Source: Prinia subflava (lineage: Eukaryota; Chordata; Aves; Passeriformes; Cisticolidae). From it: 64,000 bases of DNA. The stretch is taken from NCBI RefSeq assembly GCF_021018805.1, contig NC_086257.1, positions 17,480,693-17,544,692 of the forward strand, in the 5' to 3' direction. How positions within the stretch are numbered: the stretch's first letter is position 1; each line of letters opens with the position of its first letter. Shown here piece by piece: positions 26,501-37,105 of this stretch. A program made the translations under genes and the position numbers. The notes under the pieces are model-generated. The model was not told the DNA's origin. It worked only from the letters and a program-made list of their open reading frames with translations, and did no database searches.

Positions 26501-27454
26501 AGTCGTGTGGAACAGTTTGTCACACTTTCACGATGTGAAATCTACAGTCAGCAGGTATTTCTTAATCTAATCTTAATATTGCAAGAGTAATACTATGTTA
26601 CAAAACAAGTACTGAACTTTTGAAAGCCTAGCCATTTTAAAGTTTCCTTATTCACAAAGACATGTGCTTCAAGGAAGTGATAAGGCCAGATCAGGAAGAA
26701 ATCTCTCTTGTGATAAAACAGCCTATTGTTGGGTGGGTAAAAAGGCAATAGATTGAGTATAGAGACAATCCTGCAGAATGTGTTCAGAATGCTCTACAAT
26801 GAAATTGTAAATCACAACGGGAATGCAAGGGGATATTACTGTATTCACCCAAGTTTCATGCACCCATCTCCACCGGCACAAGGAGTAGTGACATCCTTTT
26901 ATCCTTAGAGCTTCTGTTCTGTAGCTGGTCTTGGAGGAGTGGAGACACAGCAGACCCTTAGAGTGAAGGGTAATCTTCATATCTGAAGGAATTTGGAATT
27001 GCTTCAAATTAGATAATGCTTATTCCTTGTTATGTAGGATCCTGCCACTGAAGAGGAAAACCAGGAAGCTCATCAGACACCTGAAAACTCTAAGCAGGAT
27101 CAACAGGCTTCCCCTTCAGATGCCAATCCTTTCTCCCCACACCTGGAAAAAACAGTGGGCTGGGTTAAAATTCTACCCCCTTCAGATGAGGACATCACTT
27201 TCTATAGCCTACGAGAAAGTCAAAATGAATATAAAGACAGAAAGCCAGTTCCTCCTAAGGTTGTAGGATCTGAGCAGAGTCGTGATGGAGAAAAGACTCA
27301 AATAAACAAACCAGACTTGAGCAAACCAGTCACTGGACCAGTTATTCTCCCTTTTCCTGAAGAACCTTCTCTGTCAGATTCATGTCCAGGAGAAGCAAAG
27401 CAGCCAGAAGGCATCCTCCATCCTTTGATAACTAGGAAGCCTACCACAGCCTAG
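17651..27454 (+). CDS. FETUB: FETUB, fetuin-B, 7 coding exons
   Basis: Exons 17651-17872, 22187-22297, 23838-23925, 24481-24623, 25461-25574, 26468-26554 and 27038-27454 join to 393 residues, near the human length of about 382. Fetuin-B is a secreted liver protein that inhibits astacin-type metalloproteases. In mammals it restrains ovastacin, keeping the egg coat penetrable before fertilisation. The start at 17651 gives a signal peptide (MVWLVWMLFGIQVLCPCIAA), then the N-terminal Cys in RCDDA. Two cystatin domains follow (about residues 35-140 and 142-255). The linker carries CPDCP at 142-146, whose Asp in the known inhibitory mechanism engages the protease zinc. WVIGPAYFVEFL in exon 5 matches the fetuin-B domain 2 signature and separates this gene from AHSG. 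The last exon gives a charged tail with a terminal CPG. Exon 1 is much more GC-rich than the other exons. The gene sits between AHSG and HRG. Confidence 0.96.
22187..22297 (+). CDS. FETUB: FETUB exon 2: cystatin domain 1
   Basis: Acceptor gttttcag, then 37 codons (residues 75-111) with cysteines in TECHV and KNCNT; donor gtaagg. The preceding intron of about 4.3 kb is the longest in the gene. Confidence 0.95.
23512..23670 (+). repeat. (TTTTA)n pentanucleotide microsatellite in FETUB intron 2
   Basis: About 158 bp of near-perfect TTTTA units, with at least one 4-T slip near 23,557. It ends about 168 bp upstream of the exon 3 acceptor. Any open frame across it is a Phe/Leu artefact. Confidence 0.97.
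23838..23925 (+). CDS. FETUB: FETUB exon 3: end of cystatin domain 1
   Basis: Acceptor tgttttag, residues 112-140 including GQCKA and YECTL cysteines, phase 1 end before gtatgt. The 88-bp length equals HRG exon 3. Confidence 0.94.
24481..24623 (+). CDS. FETUB: FETUB exon 4: CPDCP trunk and start of cystatin domain 2
   Basis: Acceptor tttcgtcag. Residues 141-188, opening with ACPDCP, the astacin-inhibiting trunk of fetuin-B. An NVT sequon lies near the 3' end; it closes in phase 0 before gtaagc. Confidence 0.95.
25461..25574 (+). CDS. FETUB: FETUB exon 5: cystatin domain 2
   Basis: Acceptor catttacag, 38 codons (residues 189-226) starting WVIGPAYFVEFL with cysteines in TSCSK and SMCEP; donor gtaagt. 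Same length as AHSG exon 5. Confidence 0.95.
26468..26554 (+). CDS. FETUB: FETUB exon 6: end of cystatin domain 2
   Basis: Acceptor tcttacag, 29 codons (residues 227-255) with GFCKG and SRCEI cysteines, phase 0 end before gtattt. Same length and layout as HRG exon 6. Confidence 0.95.
27038..27454 (+). CDS. FETUB: FETUB exon 7: C-terminal tail and stop
   Basis: Acceptor ttatgtag, residues 256-393, stop TAG. The tail is hydrophilic and rich in Glu, Pro and Ser; its single Cys sits in SCPGE, the C-terminal CPG motif shared by the four cluster proteins. Confidence 0.95.
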   Translation, partial: DPATEEENQEAHQTPENSKQDQQASPSDANPFSPHLEKTVGWVKILPPSDEDITFYSLRESQNEYKDRKPVPPKVVGSEQSRDGEKTQINKPDLSKPVTGPVILPFPEEPSLSDSCPGEAKQPEGILHPLITRKPTTA

Positions 27455-27536
27455 CCAGCACCCAAGAACCTCAACTATCTCCAACAAAATACCAGCCAAA
27501 ATGGCAACATGGTTTTCAATTTGTGTAACACCTTCC

Positions 27537-27546
27537 AATAAATAAA
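27537..27546 (+). terminator. FETUB: FETUB poly(A) signals, overlapping AATAAATAAA
   Basis: Two overlapping AATAAA hexamers begin 83 bp after the FETUB stop, giving a short 3' UTR of about 100 bases. Confidence 0.8.
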
Positions 27547-27890
27547 TTGTTCATAACAGTCTTCTCCTCCACATTCTCAGTTTTATGAAAGCACAAGAAC
27601 AGACTGGGAAAAAAAATTTAACTGCGGTATTTTCCAATGGAAGTATTTGGCTTTTAATTCTCAAATTCCCCCTATTAGGCAGAGCATGAAGGAGAGATAA
27701 CTGTGGAGGATAAAAGAACTTGCAGGGCTGGGACAGCCCAAAAACATCAGAGAAAAATATCCTTGGTTGCAAAATCTGTCAGGGCTCAGTGTGGGATGGC
27801 TGCTCCCCAAGGGATGGGGAGATGGAGCCAATGTGACAATCAGGCTGGCGGGGCAGGGGCTGTGCTGTGGCGCCTGAGGGAGGCGAGAGG

Positions 27891-27945
27891 AGCACCCAGG
27901 GCACACCCAGGGCACACCCAGGGCACACCCAGGGCACACCCAGGG
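27891..27945 (+). repeat. 11-bp minisatellite, unit AGGGCACACCC
   Basis: About five near-perfect head-to-tail copies of an 11-bp unit inside the GC-rich patch. Confidence 0.93.
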
Positions 27946-28145
27946 CTGGGGTCAGGGTGTGGGAAGGAGCCGGGTCACTGTGAGATGCAGGGGCAGGGAG
28001 GCAGGCCTGAGGCCAAGCTGTGAGCGTGAGTCAGCAAGGCATGGCCAGGGGCTGCTGTGGTTATGGTAGCCAGAGTCAGGCACAGCCCAGCAGTGTCCCA
28101 GCAAGTCTGCGGTGACCAGACACGTGTGAGGGACACCGGGCTGCA

Positions 28146-28205
28146 GGTCTGAACAGGTCTGAACAGGTCTGAACAGGTCTGAACCGGGTCTGAACGGGCC
28201 TGACC
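28146..28205 (+). repeat. 10-bp minisatellite, unit GGTCTGAACA
   Basis: About six copies; the first four are nearly perfect and the last two drift to GGTCTGAACG-type units. Confidence 0.93.
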
Positions 28206-28370
28206 CTGGTCTGCATCCACAGCGTCTGGGGCCGGGCGCAGGCACAGCCACGATGCCGCAGGAGCTGCAGCTCGGACAGGGCCCCAGGCAGCCTCGGCTT
28301 AAAGCAGCTCCTGAGGGGAGCGGGGTCAGCCCTGGCCGTGGCTCCCAGCACTGCCCGGGAGCCTGTCCCC

Positions 28371-28429
28371 AAGGTCCCAAAGGTCCCCAAGGTCCCCAAG
28401 GTCCTCGAGGTCCCCAAGGTCCCCAAGGA
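28371..28429 (+). repeat. 9-bp minisatellite, unit GGTCCCCAA
   Basis: About six to seven copies with single-base variants (GGTCCCAAA, GGTCCTCGA). In one frame it reads as collagen-like GPQ triplets, which I take as coincidence of the 9-bp period. Confidence 0.93.
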
Positions 28430-28469
28430 ACAGCCCCGGTGTGCTGAGCCTGGCACCCCGCACTAAACC

Positions 28470-31400
28470 CTCTTGGAGCAGGGACACTCTGAGTGTCACA
28501 GGCTGTGACAGAGCATAAGCAGGAAACAGCACTTCAGCACTGGGTAGCATTAAAAGTTAGTGAGGTTCTGTTATTTTGTGGGTAAACTTCTTAATTAGAA
28601 TGTGAAGACCTTAGCCTAACTTTTTATTTCCCATAGAAGACCTCAAGAAAGATTATATTTCTTAATGCTTCATACCTGACTTAAAGCATGTGAAAGAGCC
28701 TGCACACATGTTAAGCCTATGCACATTATTCTGGCTGGTGAAGAATCAAATCCAGACTATCAAGATTGTTATGCTCTAGTGATGCTGCTGTGCAGGAAAA
28801 ACAATGATTTAAAAAATCAACCTAATTCTTTCTTGAGATAGGTCATATTAACTGCTTTATAATAAAAGCCACAGGGACACTCAGCAGTCTGCAGCCAAGA
28901 AAAATCGATTTCAGTAAAGTCAGACATGGTAATTGTACTGACAAAAACAAATATAAATAAATGAGAAGACAAGAAGAGTAAGAAATAACATAGGAAAGAA
29001 ATGTCATCTGTGGCCAGGAGTACACTGATATTTGCAATAATAAGGAGTTTATATGAGACCATAAAGCCTTTTTCCTGTTGCCACCAGATCTGTAAAATAA
29101 TTTGTTCAAAAGAAAATCGATAAAATATTGTTTCTGAAGCTTTTATGATACTGTATCATCCCTAGAGATCCTGAATAATTTCTACCTTTAAAGAGCCTTC
29201 CAACAAAAAATTATGGTTTTGTCAAAGTATCCTGGCATTATGCATGTTGATTAAAATGTATTCTTTTATTATTATAAATAAAATATAAAGTATTATTTTA
29301 TTTTGAGTGGGGCCAAAATAATATTGAAATATTGTGTGGAATTATATTCACAGAAACTATGTTTGCATTTTCAGTCTGGAAAACTCTTACAAACATAAAT
29401 TTGATATAAAGAAGTATTTAATTGCTTCAAAGATTGAAATAAGCTGAAAACTGATGTATGAAACATACCAACTGTGCCCAAAATAATTCCATTTCAATCC
29501 TACATTATGAGAAATTTCAATATATTTTTTCATTCATTTCAGAGCAGAAAAACTTTCAAAATTAGATAGTTCTTGAAAAATCCTAAAATACAAATTCTAG
29601 CTAATTTTTATTGCAGTAGGAGCTCTAGGCTGTCTCAGCATTCCCTTTTTTACCAAGTCATTGAATTCCAGCATCTTGTTTTTCCCTCGGGAAGTTTCAC
29701 CTTTGCCAGCTCGGGTTTCTCCAGCACAACCAGTGTGTTCTCCTTCCTTGGACAGGAGCTGCTGATCTGCCATACGCCAAAATCTGGGATCCCAGGCACT
29801 GCTCCATGCCCTCACACAGAGCACCCATGGGTGCCTTCGGGAGTCAGGGAACAGAGCACTGGGGAAACAGCCTGTCACACTTGAGGGATTTCCAAAACGC
29901 TGGGTTTGCCCCTCTTTCCAGCTAATCACCACGCTTCTCACTTCTGCTGCACAGTCCTTTCTATTAACTGTTTGCATTAATAATTAGAACTGTTGATTCT
30001 ATTCTCACTGTGGCTCCATCAGTTTAATGACACTGCTGAGACTTTTATCAACATACACAACCAGATTCTTCCCCTAAAGGAGCACTGGGGAACAAATCAG
30101 CTTCATTAATTGCTAGTCACAGCCAAGAATATCCCATTCACTCAGTTCTTTTTCTTGACTATGGCTCCTTACAACAGTAACTTGAACAGCCACAGTGAGT
30201 GAAGATAAATGGAGTGGAGTTGGTGTGAACGTCAGCAGGGGAAAGTGGAAAATCTGGATGCACAGTTTTGAGCATTCCATTTGGATACTGTGTGGCCTTT
30301 TCTGCAGATGAGGCTCAGAAATTACATTTGAATCAATAATTTCCCTAACATAGATCTGAGATTTGGGTTCAAAGACTTCTCTGATTTAAAATTAACAGCA
30401 GAAGGGGTGTTTATCTGAGCAGTAACTGTACCTGCAGCATAGATCAACAAAGCACCAGTGGTCAGTGCAGTCATGAGCATTTCCTTCATTTGCTGTGGCC
30501 ACTCCAGCACAAAGTCCATACCCAGTTTCAGTGTCACCTGGACCACTGCCAGTGTTTACCATAATAGAGTCCCTGTGCTGATGCCCAAGATTAAATTCTT
30601 GCATTGCAATGAGGAAGCTGAGGCTGTACAGTCTCTGTGTTTCCTTTGTCCTCAGGACATACCTGGATCCTGCGGCACTCCCATATGGCATTGATATTAT
30701 TAGCAGCTGGTAGCAGTTAGTCACCAGGACTTCAAATCCTGCTGCTGATTCAGCACCTTTATGCCAATCTGTGAGCGGGCCAGCACTGCAGCATTCTCCT
30801 TCCAGCACACCCACATGGGCAGCCTGTCCCCACACAGGGACTCCCTAACACACGACTGCAGGAAATCCTCTTAAAAACACACCCAGGTCATGCTGAACCT
30901 CCATCTTCTGGCCTGGTCTCAGCTTCCAGCCTATGTGAGCACAGCAGCTGGGCAGTGCCACACCCTGTGTCCCCCAGCCACAGCCCAAGGGCTCCTCCCT
31001 CCTGCCAGGACCCTGAACTGTCACATGCTGCTTGGCCTTGGCCAGCAGAAAACAGGCCAGTGACACAAAGGAGCCCATCAATCAGTACTGGAGATGAGAA
31101 GCGGATGGATTTGGGCAGACAATTCCCAATTCAATTTTCAGTTTTGTTTTACAGTTTTTCAACACTTATTGATCTTATGATATAATATTATCCATTAATA
31201 ACTTGTTATCTGGGCAATGTCCAGCTAAAATGTGGTCTGTTTATGTGAGCAAACATTCCAATTTCACATGAACAACGTTTTTTATTCAGGCACAGATAAA
31301 TGATGGTCAGTGACCTCTGGGACTGTTGACATTTTTATCTGATTCAAGCCTTTACCTCAGAATATAATGAGGCACCATGAATGCAAAAATAGGAACAGTA

Positions 31401-34400
31401 ATATTCAAAGGAAACAGATTTTAAAAAGCAAGACCCAGCCATCAAAGTTCTTAAGATGGGTTTTAAAAACAAGGTTTTTGTAAAAGAAACTAAACATAAA
31501 TTCTATTTGTGTGATTTCAGAACCTACCTATTGCACACACCACACACTTCATAGTTAAGCATTTTCTGCTGTATCTGAGACAAAGAACTCTGACTCCATT
31601 CTTAACACCAAATTCTTAACCTCGCCTTTCCCCCCAGCCTCTCAAGCCCCTCTGCAAAAAGATCAGTCTTTCAACATATCCTTACAGTCATCAATTTACA
31701 ATTAGACTGGTTTTTTCTGAAAAACATTTTGCAGCCAAAGACACTGAGGACAAGACAAGGAAGACTGACACCCTTTTTACACCCTGTATGAGTCCTTGAA
31801 GCCTCCTAAGCAACAAGACTTCTGTAACGACACTGTCAACCTGCTCGCTTGACAGTTTGTCTCCTCCAAATGCTTTTGAACTTAAGGTCTCTTTGAATGA
31901 AATTTGATAGACAAGGTGATGAAACTTCTACAAGTTTGATAAAAATATGGTGACTGGTAAAGAAAAACAAGCTGCAGGCAGGGAGGGGAAGCTGTAGCTG
32001 GAGTTGCTGCTCTGAAAACCATAACCAAAGCAAATTTATCTAACATTGCATTTGCATTGGGGGCATCCTGTTTACACCCAGTGGATAAAAATAAGACATG
32101 TCACATTTATACAGTTTTGTATCCTACTTGGGGGCATTCCTGTTAAGTGCAGAGCTACCCCAAGAACTGCAAATCTTTGGTGTTTGTATCGAGACCACCA
32201 GGGTCTGAAGCTCGGAGGAGTTTCAGATTGAAAAAAGGAGAGAAGCCAGCCCAGAATTAACCTCTAAGCAGCTGGAGCCACACGTGTCTGTGTTAGCTGG
32301 GCTCTGGCTTGGGAGCAGGAACAGGGGTGGCTGCAGAGCAGCACAGCATGAGATGGGAAAGGCCCTGCTGCCTGCACAGGTGACCGGGCTGTGCCATGTG
32401 GTGACACCAGCCTGGGTGTGAAGTGCTCCTGCAGAAGGCAGAGAACAGCCTGCTCAGAGCAGCTGTGCTCCCAAGAAACCAGGGATATGTGTAAATAGTT
32501 ACAGCTGTACTTTAGGAAAGGAGGAATTGGTTATTGCATATCACCTCCTTTATATGTCAGCTCTCCTCTTCCTATCCCTCTAGTTTAAAGTCATATTTAT
32601 TACGCATTTCATACACTGTTTTTCAAGTGGGGAAGATAAGCCTCTTTTTGATGTGTTCTCCCAGTGCTCTGGAGAGGTTTAGGATGGATGCTTATTACCA
32701 TATCCTTAAAGTTTGAATGTGGATCACCTCCTACTGTTGTAAGTCAAGCCCTGGTAAAAGTCATAAACGAGGTTTTGATACACTACTCAAGAGAAATGCC
32801 ATGTTTGGGTAAATATTTCTATTCCTTCCAGCAATCTATTTACAGAGATGGCTTCATTAAAGCAACACACAAAACTGAAAAGTAACAAATATAAGTTCTT
32901 AAAAAGATATCAAACTGAAGGAGAAGTGATAAAAATACATTATCCTGACTTAAGTATAACCAATATTTAATTAACTGCTCTTACTGTGCCTGGAGTTCTT
33001 GTCAATGGTGTACTTTCATAATAGAGTCCAATCTTTCTTTTCCAAAGAAATCAAGGGCAAAACTCTCTGGAGTGGGAACAGAATCTTACTTTACTTCCAC
33101 AGTCAATTTTGCAGGAATTGCACATTTTCCACTGTTTATTCATACTGTTTCAATTTCATACATAAAATATACATAAGCTATGGTCAAAAAAAATGATGAG
33201 TGTCACAATGAACAACCCAGAAGAGAAGAGGAAAAAAAGAACAATCTGCAAACAACAGACGGCTGAGGGAATTATGTTATAAATCACCTAATCCAATGCC
33301 TTTCTTCAGTATCACTGCCCATTTGAAAAAATTAATCAGTATGGTAATAAATGAATTGGGGTGCAATTTGTAACATAGCACTAATGGGAATTTTATTTTT
33401 AACTGATGAGATATATTTAAAATGTCTTTGATTATTTACACAACATTTATTTCACGGGGTTTTTTTCCATCTTCTGGAAGAGATTCTGAGTAATTATAAT
33501 GAAATATAAAACCAAACCAAAAGAAATGCCCTATATCATCAGAACAGTTGTACATCAAGCCCAGTATCCCTCTCTCCCAGTGGCAAAAGACAATTGTGGT
33601 TAGAAGAAGCTTCTGACCTGCCCCTCTCTGCAAACCATTCCCCTTGTGCTTTTGCAGCACCCAGAATCATTGTACCAGGAACTTTAAGGGTATTCCTCTG
33701 CTGGGTCCTTCTAGTATCCAGGTAAGGACCTGCTGCCCATGGATTTTTCTAAGCAATTTCTGCCCCCAATGACAGTATCTGCATTCAGATCTTTCTGTGG
33801 CAACAAGTTCCACAAGTGGGGGGACTATTTTTAACCATTTTAAACTTACTCATAATAATTTTGGGTACCCCTGGTTCTAATATTTTAAGATGCTCCATTT
33901 AGCTTATCTATTACCAAAAAACTGTTAAGTGTGTCCTGAACTATGAATGAAATCTACTGCTTCAGCTCAGTTCATTTTAAAACATGGTTTCTTAGACAAC
34001 AGACATGCTAAGAGGTGGAATTTTTAAAAATGAAGATTAATGAAATGCAGTAATTGTTAAGGATGATTATTCATTGTATTTCTGAAGGTTTCTCAAAAAA
34101 AATCAGTAAAAAAGCCCTTCACAGTCAAACATGTAAATTCAAGTCATGGAATCATAGAATGCTTTGGGGTGGAAAGGACCTTAAAGATCACCTGGGTTCC
34201 AGCCCCCAAGTCAATTATACAGCCAGCACCTTTTCTGTGAGAAGCTAATCCAATCTTCATATCAACCTAGATTTGGAAAATTCCTCATCTGCGTCTGACC
34301 TTGTCATTTTGGACTCACTTTGCATTTTTGTATTTCCTTACTCAGTGTTTGCATTTTGTATTCCATCTTCAGCCACTCCCTGACAAGCAATTACTGCCTT

Positions 34401-35180
34401 TTAAGAATGTCTTAAACTATCCTGAATAAAAGATTTTGAATACAATGAGACAATATCTCATCCTATCTGCTTAGGAGAGGATATTGGCATATCCTTGAAA
34501 GGTATAAATCTTATTAGGTACTGCATTATTTTAATAAATACAAAAAGAAAAATTATCAGCAATTCTCTAAAGAAGTCTGTGAAGGCTACCACAGCCAAAA
34601 AGCACACAAAACTGCTCAGGCTGAGAATGTGAAGGCAGCTTTATGTAACTTCTTGCCACACCCAGATTACATGGGTATTAAACCAGTCAGTCCCCTTCTG
34701 AGTACCAGTCTGAAATGATGTAAAGCTGATAGAAACCTGCTCTATATTTTCTTGAGCTGAAGGAGTAGCAGGTACTCACACAGCAGCTGCAGACCACCAG
34801 CCTGCAGTGCACCTTGAGCTAGATCCCTTTTCCACATCTGAGTGAATTCCTTATTTCCCTTTCACTAGTTGCCTGGTGGTTAAGGATCTGTAAAAACAGG
34901 GATATGGATACAGCCATAATATGACCACAAATATTTCAGCATATTTTCAGTTCAATCATTTTAATAGTAAACAGAAGACCTAGATTTTATAATATCTGCA
35001 CACATAAACTGGACCTTCTTACTGCCATGCTCAGCCTTGCATTGTTAGAAGTACTTTCCATGGTAAAGCACCATTGCACAATGCCTGCTTAAAGAATCAC
35101 AAATAGGCCCTTTGATGGGTAGTCCAGAGAGTGTTAGAAAGCCTACTTTACTCAAAATCTGCTCAATCACTATATAATCA
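28470..35180. other. Intergenic spacer FETUB-HRG
   Basis: Nearly 7 kb, largely AT-rich, with no recognised gene. A less AT-rich stretch at about 30,390-31,080 has minus-strand open frames up to 147 codons, but I recognise no protein family in them. One short CR1 3' end lies at 34,145-34,212. Confidence 0.55.
34145..34212 (-). mobile_element. CR1 LINE 3' end, reverse orientation
   Basis: ATCATAGAATG, then a GGGTGGAAAGGACCTTAAAG segment and AGATCACC, then a CCAGCCCCC run. This is the reverse complement of the CR1 3' terminus, with the terminal repeat at the left. Confidence 0.85.
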
Positions 35181-35189
35181 TTTACTTGG

Positions 35190-35256
35190 TGTTTGCAAAT
35201 GTTAATCCAGGGTCAAGGTAATGGCTGTCTGACATGACACTTAAATATATATAAAA
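35190..35256 (+). promoter_or_regulatory. HRG: HRG core promoter: forkhead/HNF1-like sites and TATA box
   Basis: TATATATAAAA at 35246-35256 lies 107 bp before the start codon. TGTTTGCAAAT at 35190-35200 is forkhead-like and abuts GTTAAT (35201-35206), an HNF1 half-site. Both are typical of hepatocyte promoters; binding is inferred. Confidence 0.62.
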
Positions 35257-35362
35257 CCATGCCCTTTTAGCATTCATTTATAACTTTGGCGGGCTGCTCT
35301 GATTTAAAAGCAGGCTGGCTTCATCAGGGCATGGGCACAAGTGACCTAACACTGCAAACAAA

Positions 35363-35548
35363 ATGCTGCTTCTAGCTCCAGCTTTTTTCCTAACACTGCT
35401 GCAGTGCTCTAATGCCCAAATTACACCTGCAGACTGTAACACCACTGAAACAGATGCAGGAGTGGCCCTGGATTTGGTCAACAGACATCGCAGAGATGGT
35501 TATGTGTTTGGTTTATTCCGTGTTGCTGATGCACAGGAACTGCACTTA
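35363..35548 (+). CDS. HRG: HRG exon 1: signal peptide and start of cystatin domain 1
   Basis: Residues 1-62, ending in phase 0 at TTA before gtaagt. The N-terminal Cys lies in ADCNTT, which is also a glycosylation sequon. Confidence 0.95.
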
Positions 35549-37070
35549 GTAAGTATGAACTTAAAGGCTGATTTACACAAGACTGTGATTTTTAAATAAT
35601 GAGCCAGGTCATTAACAGCTTATGTTTATTGCTTTTATGAGAACAATGTTGATGTAATCCAATGAATCAGCTGTGACTGACACCATCTCAGTATTCATTT
35701 GTGTATGATTTATTGCACGTAAGCTTGATTTCAAACAATACCCAATCTCTTCTCTGGTCAGCAGGATGTTTGCATAAGAGATGCTCTGAACAGCTTTCTA
35801 CAACTCTGGAAATTCATCTGTCCTGTCTGCTATCTGGTTTCAGATGTTATACTCAGAAGGTTTCTTTAGTCCAATGTCTAACATTAATTAGACCAATGTA
35901 TCCTGCAAGACTGGTATTTTGTTATTACCTTCATTTCAGAGATAGCTGAATAAACTGGTGGAAAGGGAAAAAAGCAGAGGAAGTCAAAGGAGTTGCTACC
36001 GTGCAAAACAGGGGAGGGACTGGATAGAAAATCCCTATCAGTCATTTCCCATTTCCTTCCTATTTCTATTTCTGTTTCTTAGAGAAGTTACATAAAACTT
36101 TCTCAATGACTGCCGAAATGCCAAAACAAATCAATAGCAGAAAAAGCAATAGAATAAAAATGTCTTGAACTAGTACATAAAAGAGACCAAGGACAGGCAG
36201 ATTTACCAACCCACTTGGTAGCTTTTAGCTGCTTAACTATGAAATTGGTATCCAGGTATCCATGCACCATCCCAGAAGTCTCAGTGTGGTAACAGAAAGA
36301 ACAGGCTAGTATTTGATGGAGCTGCTTAGTGCTGCCTGTGAGGACAATACAGACTCAGACAGTGACCCATAGCCCAGGCTGGCACAGGTCTTCAGGTACA
36401 CCTGCAAAAAAAACCCTGATGGATTATTTCGCTTTTCAAAAACAAGAATGCAGCAAGTTATACCATTGGGTTTTACACAATAGCCAGGCAGTTAAAGAGC
36501 TTTGTCTGGGAAGGATCTCTTCTGAGCTAAGAGATTTGAACCCTGAAGTCCCCTGTGCTTGAAGAACTCTGCTGCCACGCAGCTATGTGTGTGCCACCCC
36601 TCTGAAGTGGTACCACCAAGGAGTAAGACATGCAAAATGCATTGGATGAATGATAAAAAGCAAAGTCATGTCTAAAAAGAAAAATCTCAGTGTTTCTAAA
36701 TTTTAAACAACTATTGACTATATAAAGTATAAACGAAGTATTACTTGGAATATGGACTACTGCTGAGGATTCCCACCTCCAGATGAATACTATAAGCACA
36801 TTTATGTTTTGCTTTGTAGCCTTAATGAATTTTGCCATCTTTGCATCCAGGGCTACAGCTTCAGCTGTCACACAGTGTCTGCAAGAACAGAAAAGACACT
36901 TGTACCAATCTGACTGCTCAGGAATCCTCCCTGTAAGGTCTCTGTACCTTTTCAGACCCAAAGTCAGCAGATGTGGCTGCAGATTAGTCAGCAGATTAGT
37001 CCTGCACACTAATCATGTACATTGTGCAAGAACTTTTTTTGGTTCCACTGCCAGGATAACATTAAGAATA

Positions 37071-37105
<35 letters not shown>

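Larger units (their letters stand above)
27700..28460. other. GC-rich patch with minisatellites downstream of FETUB
   Basis: Base composition shifts sharply from AT-rich to GC-rich with CpG dinucleotides scattered through it, and three unrelated short tandem repeats are packed inside. Open frames here on both strands come from the low-complexity sequence. A small CpG island or non-coding RNA promoter is possible but not shown. Confidence 0.6.

Noticed and set aside
27952..28380. 142-codon minus-strand open frame downstream of FETUB
   Set aside because: It runs through two minisatellites in GC-rich DNA and has no domain or splice context.
27891..28429. CRISPR-like array
   Set aside because: Units of 9-11 bp are directly adjacent with no spacers, and the genome is vertebrate; these are minisatellites.
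28253..28447. Collagen-like GPQGPQ peptide
   Set aside because: It is produced by the 9-bp minisatellite, whose period mimics Gly-X-Y; there is no signal peptide or neighbouring collagen exon.
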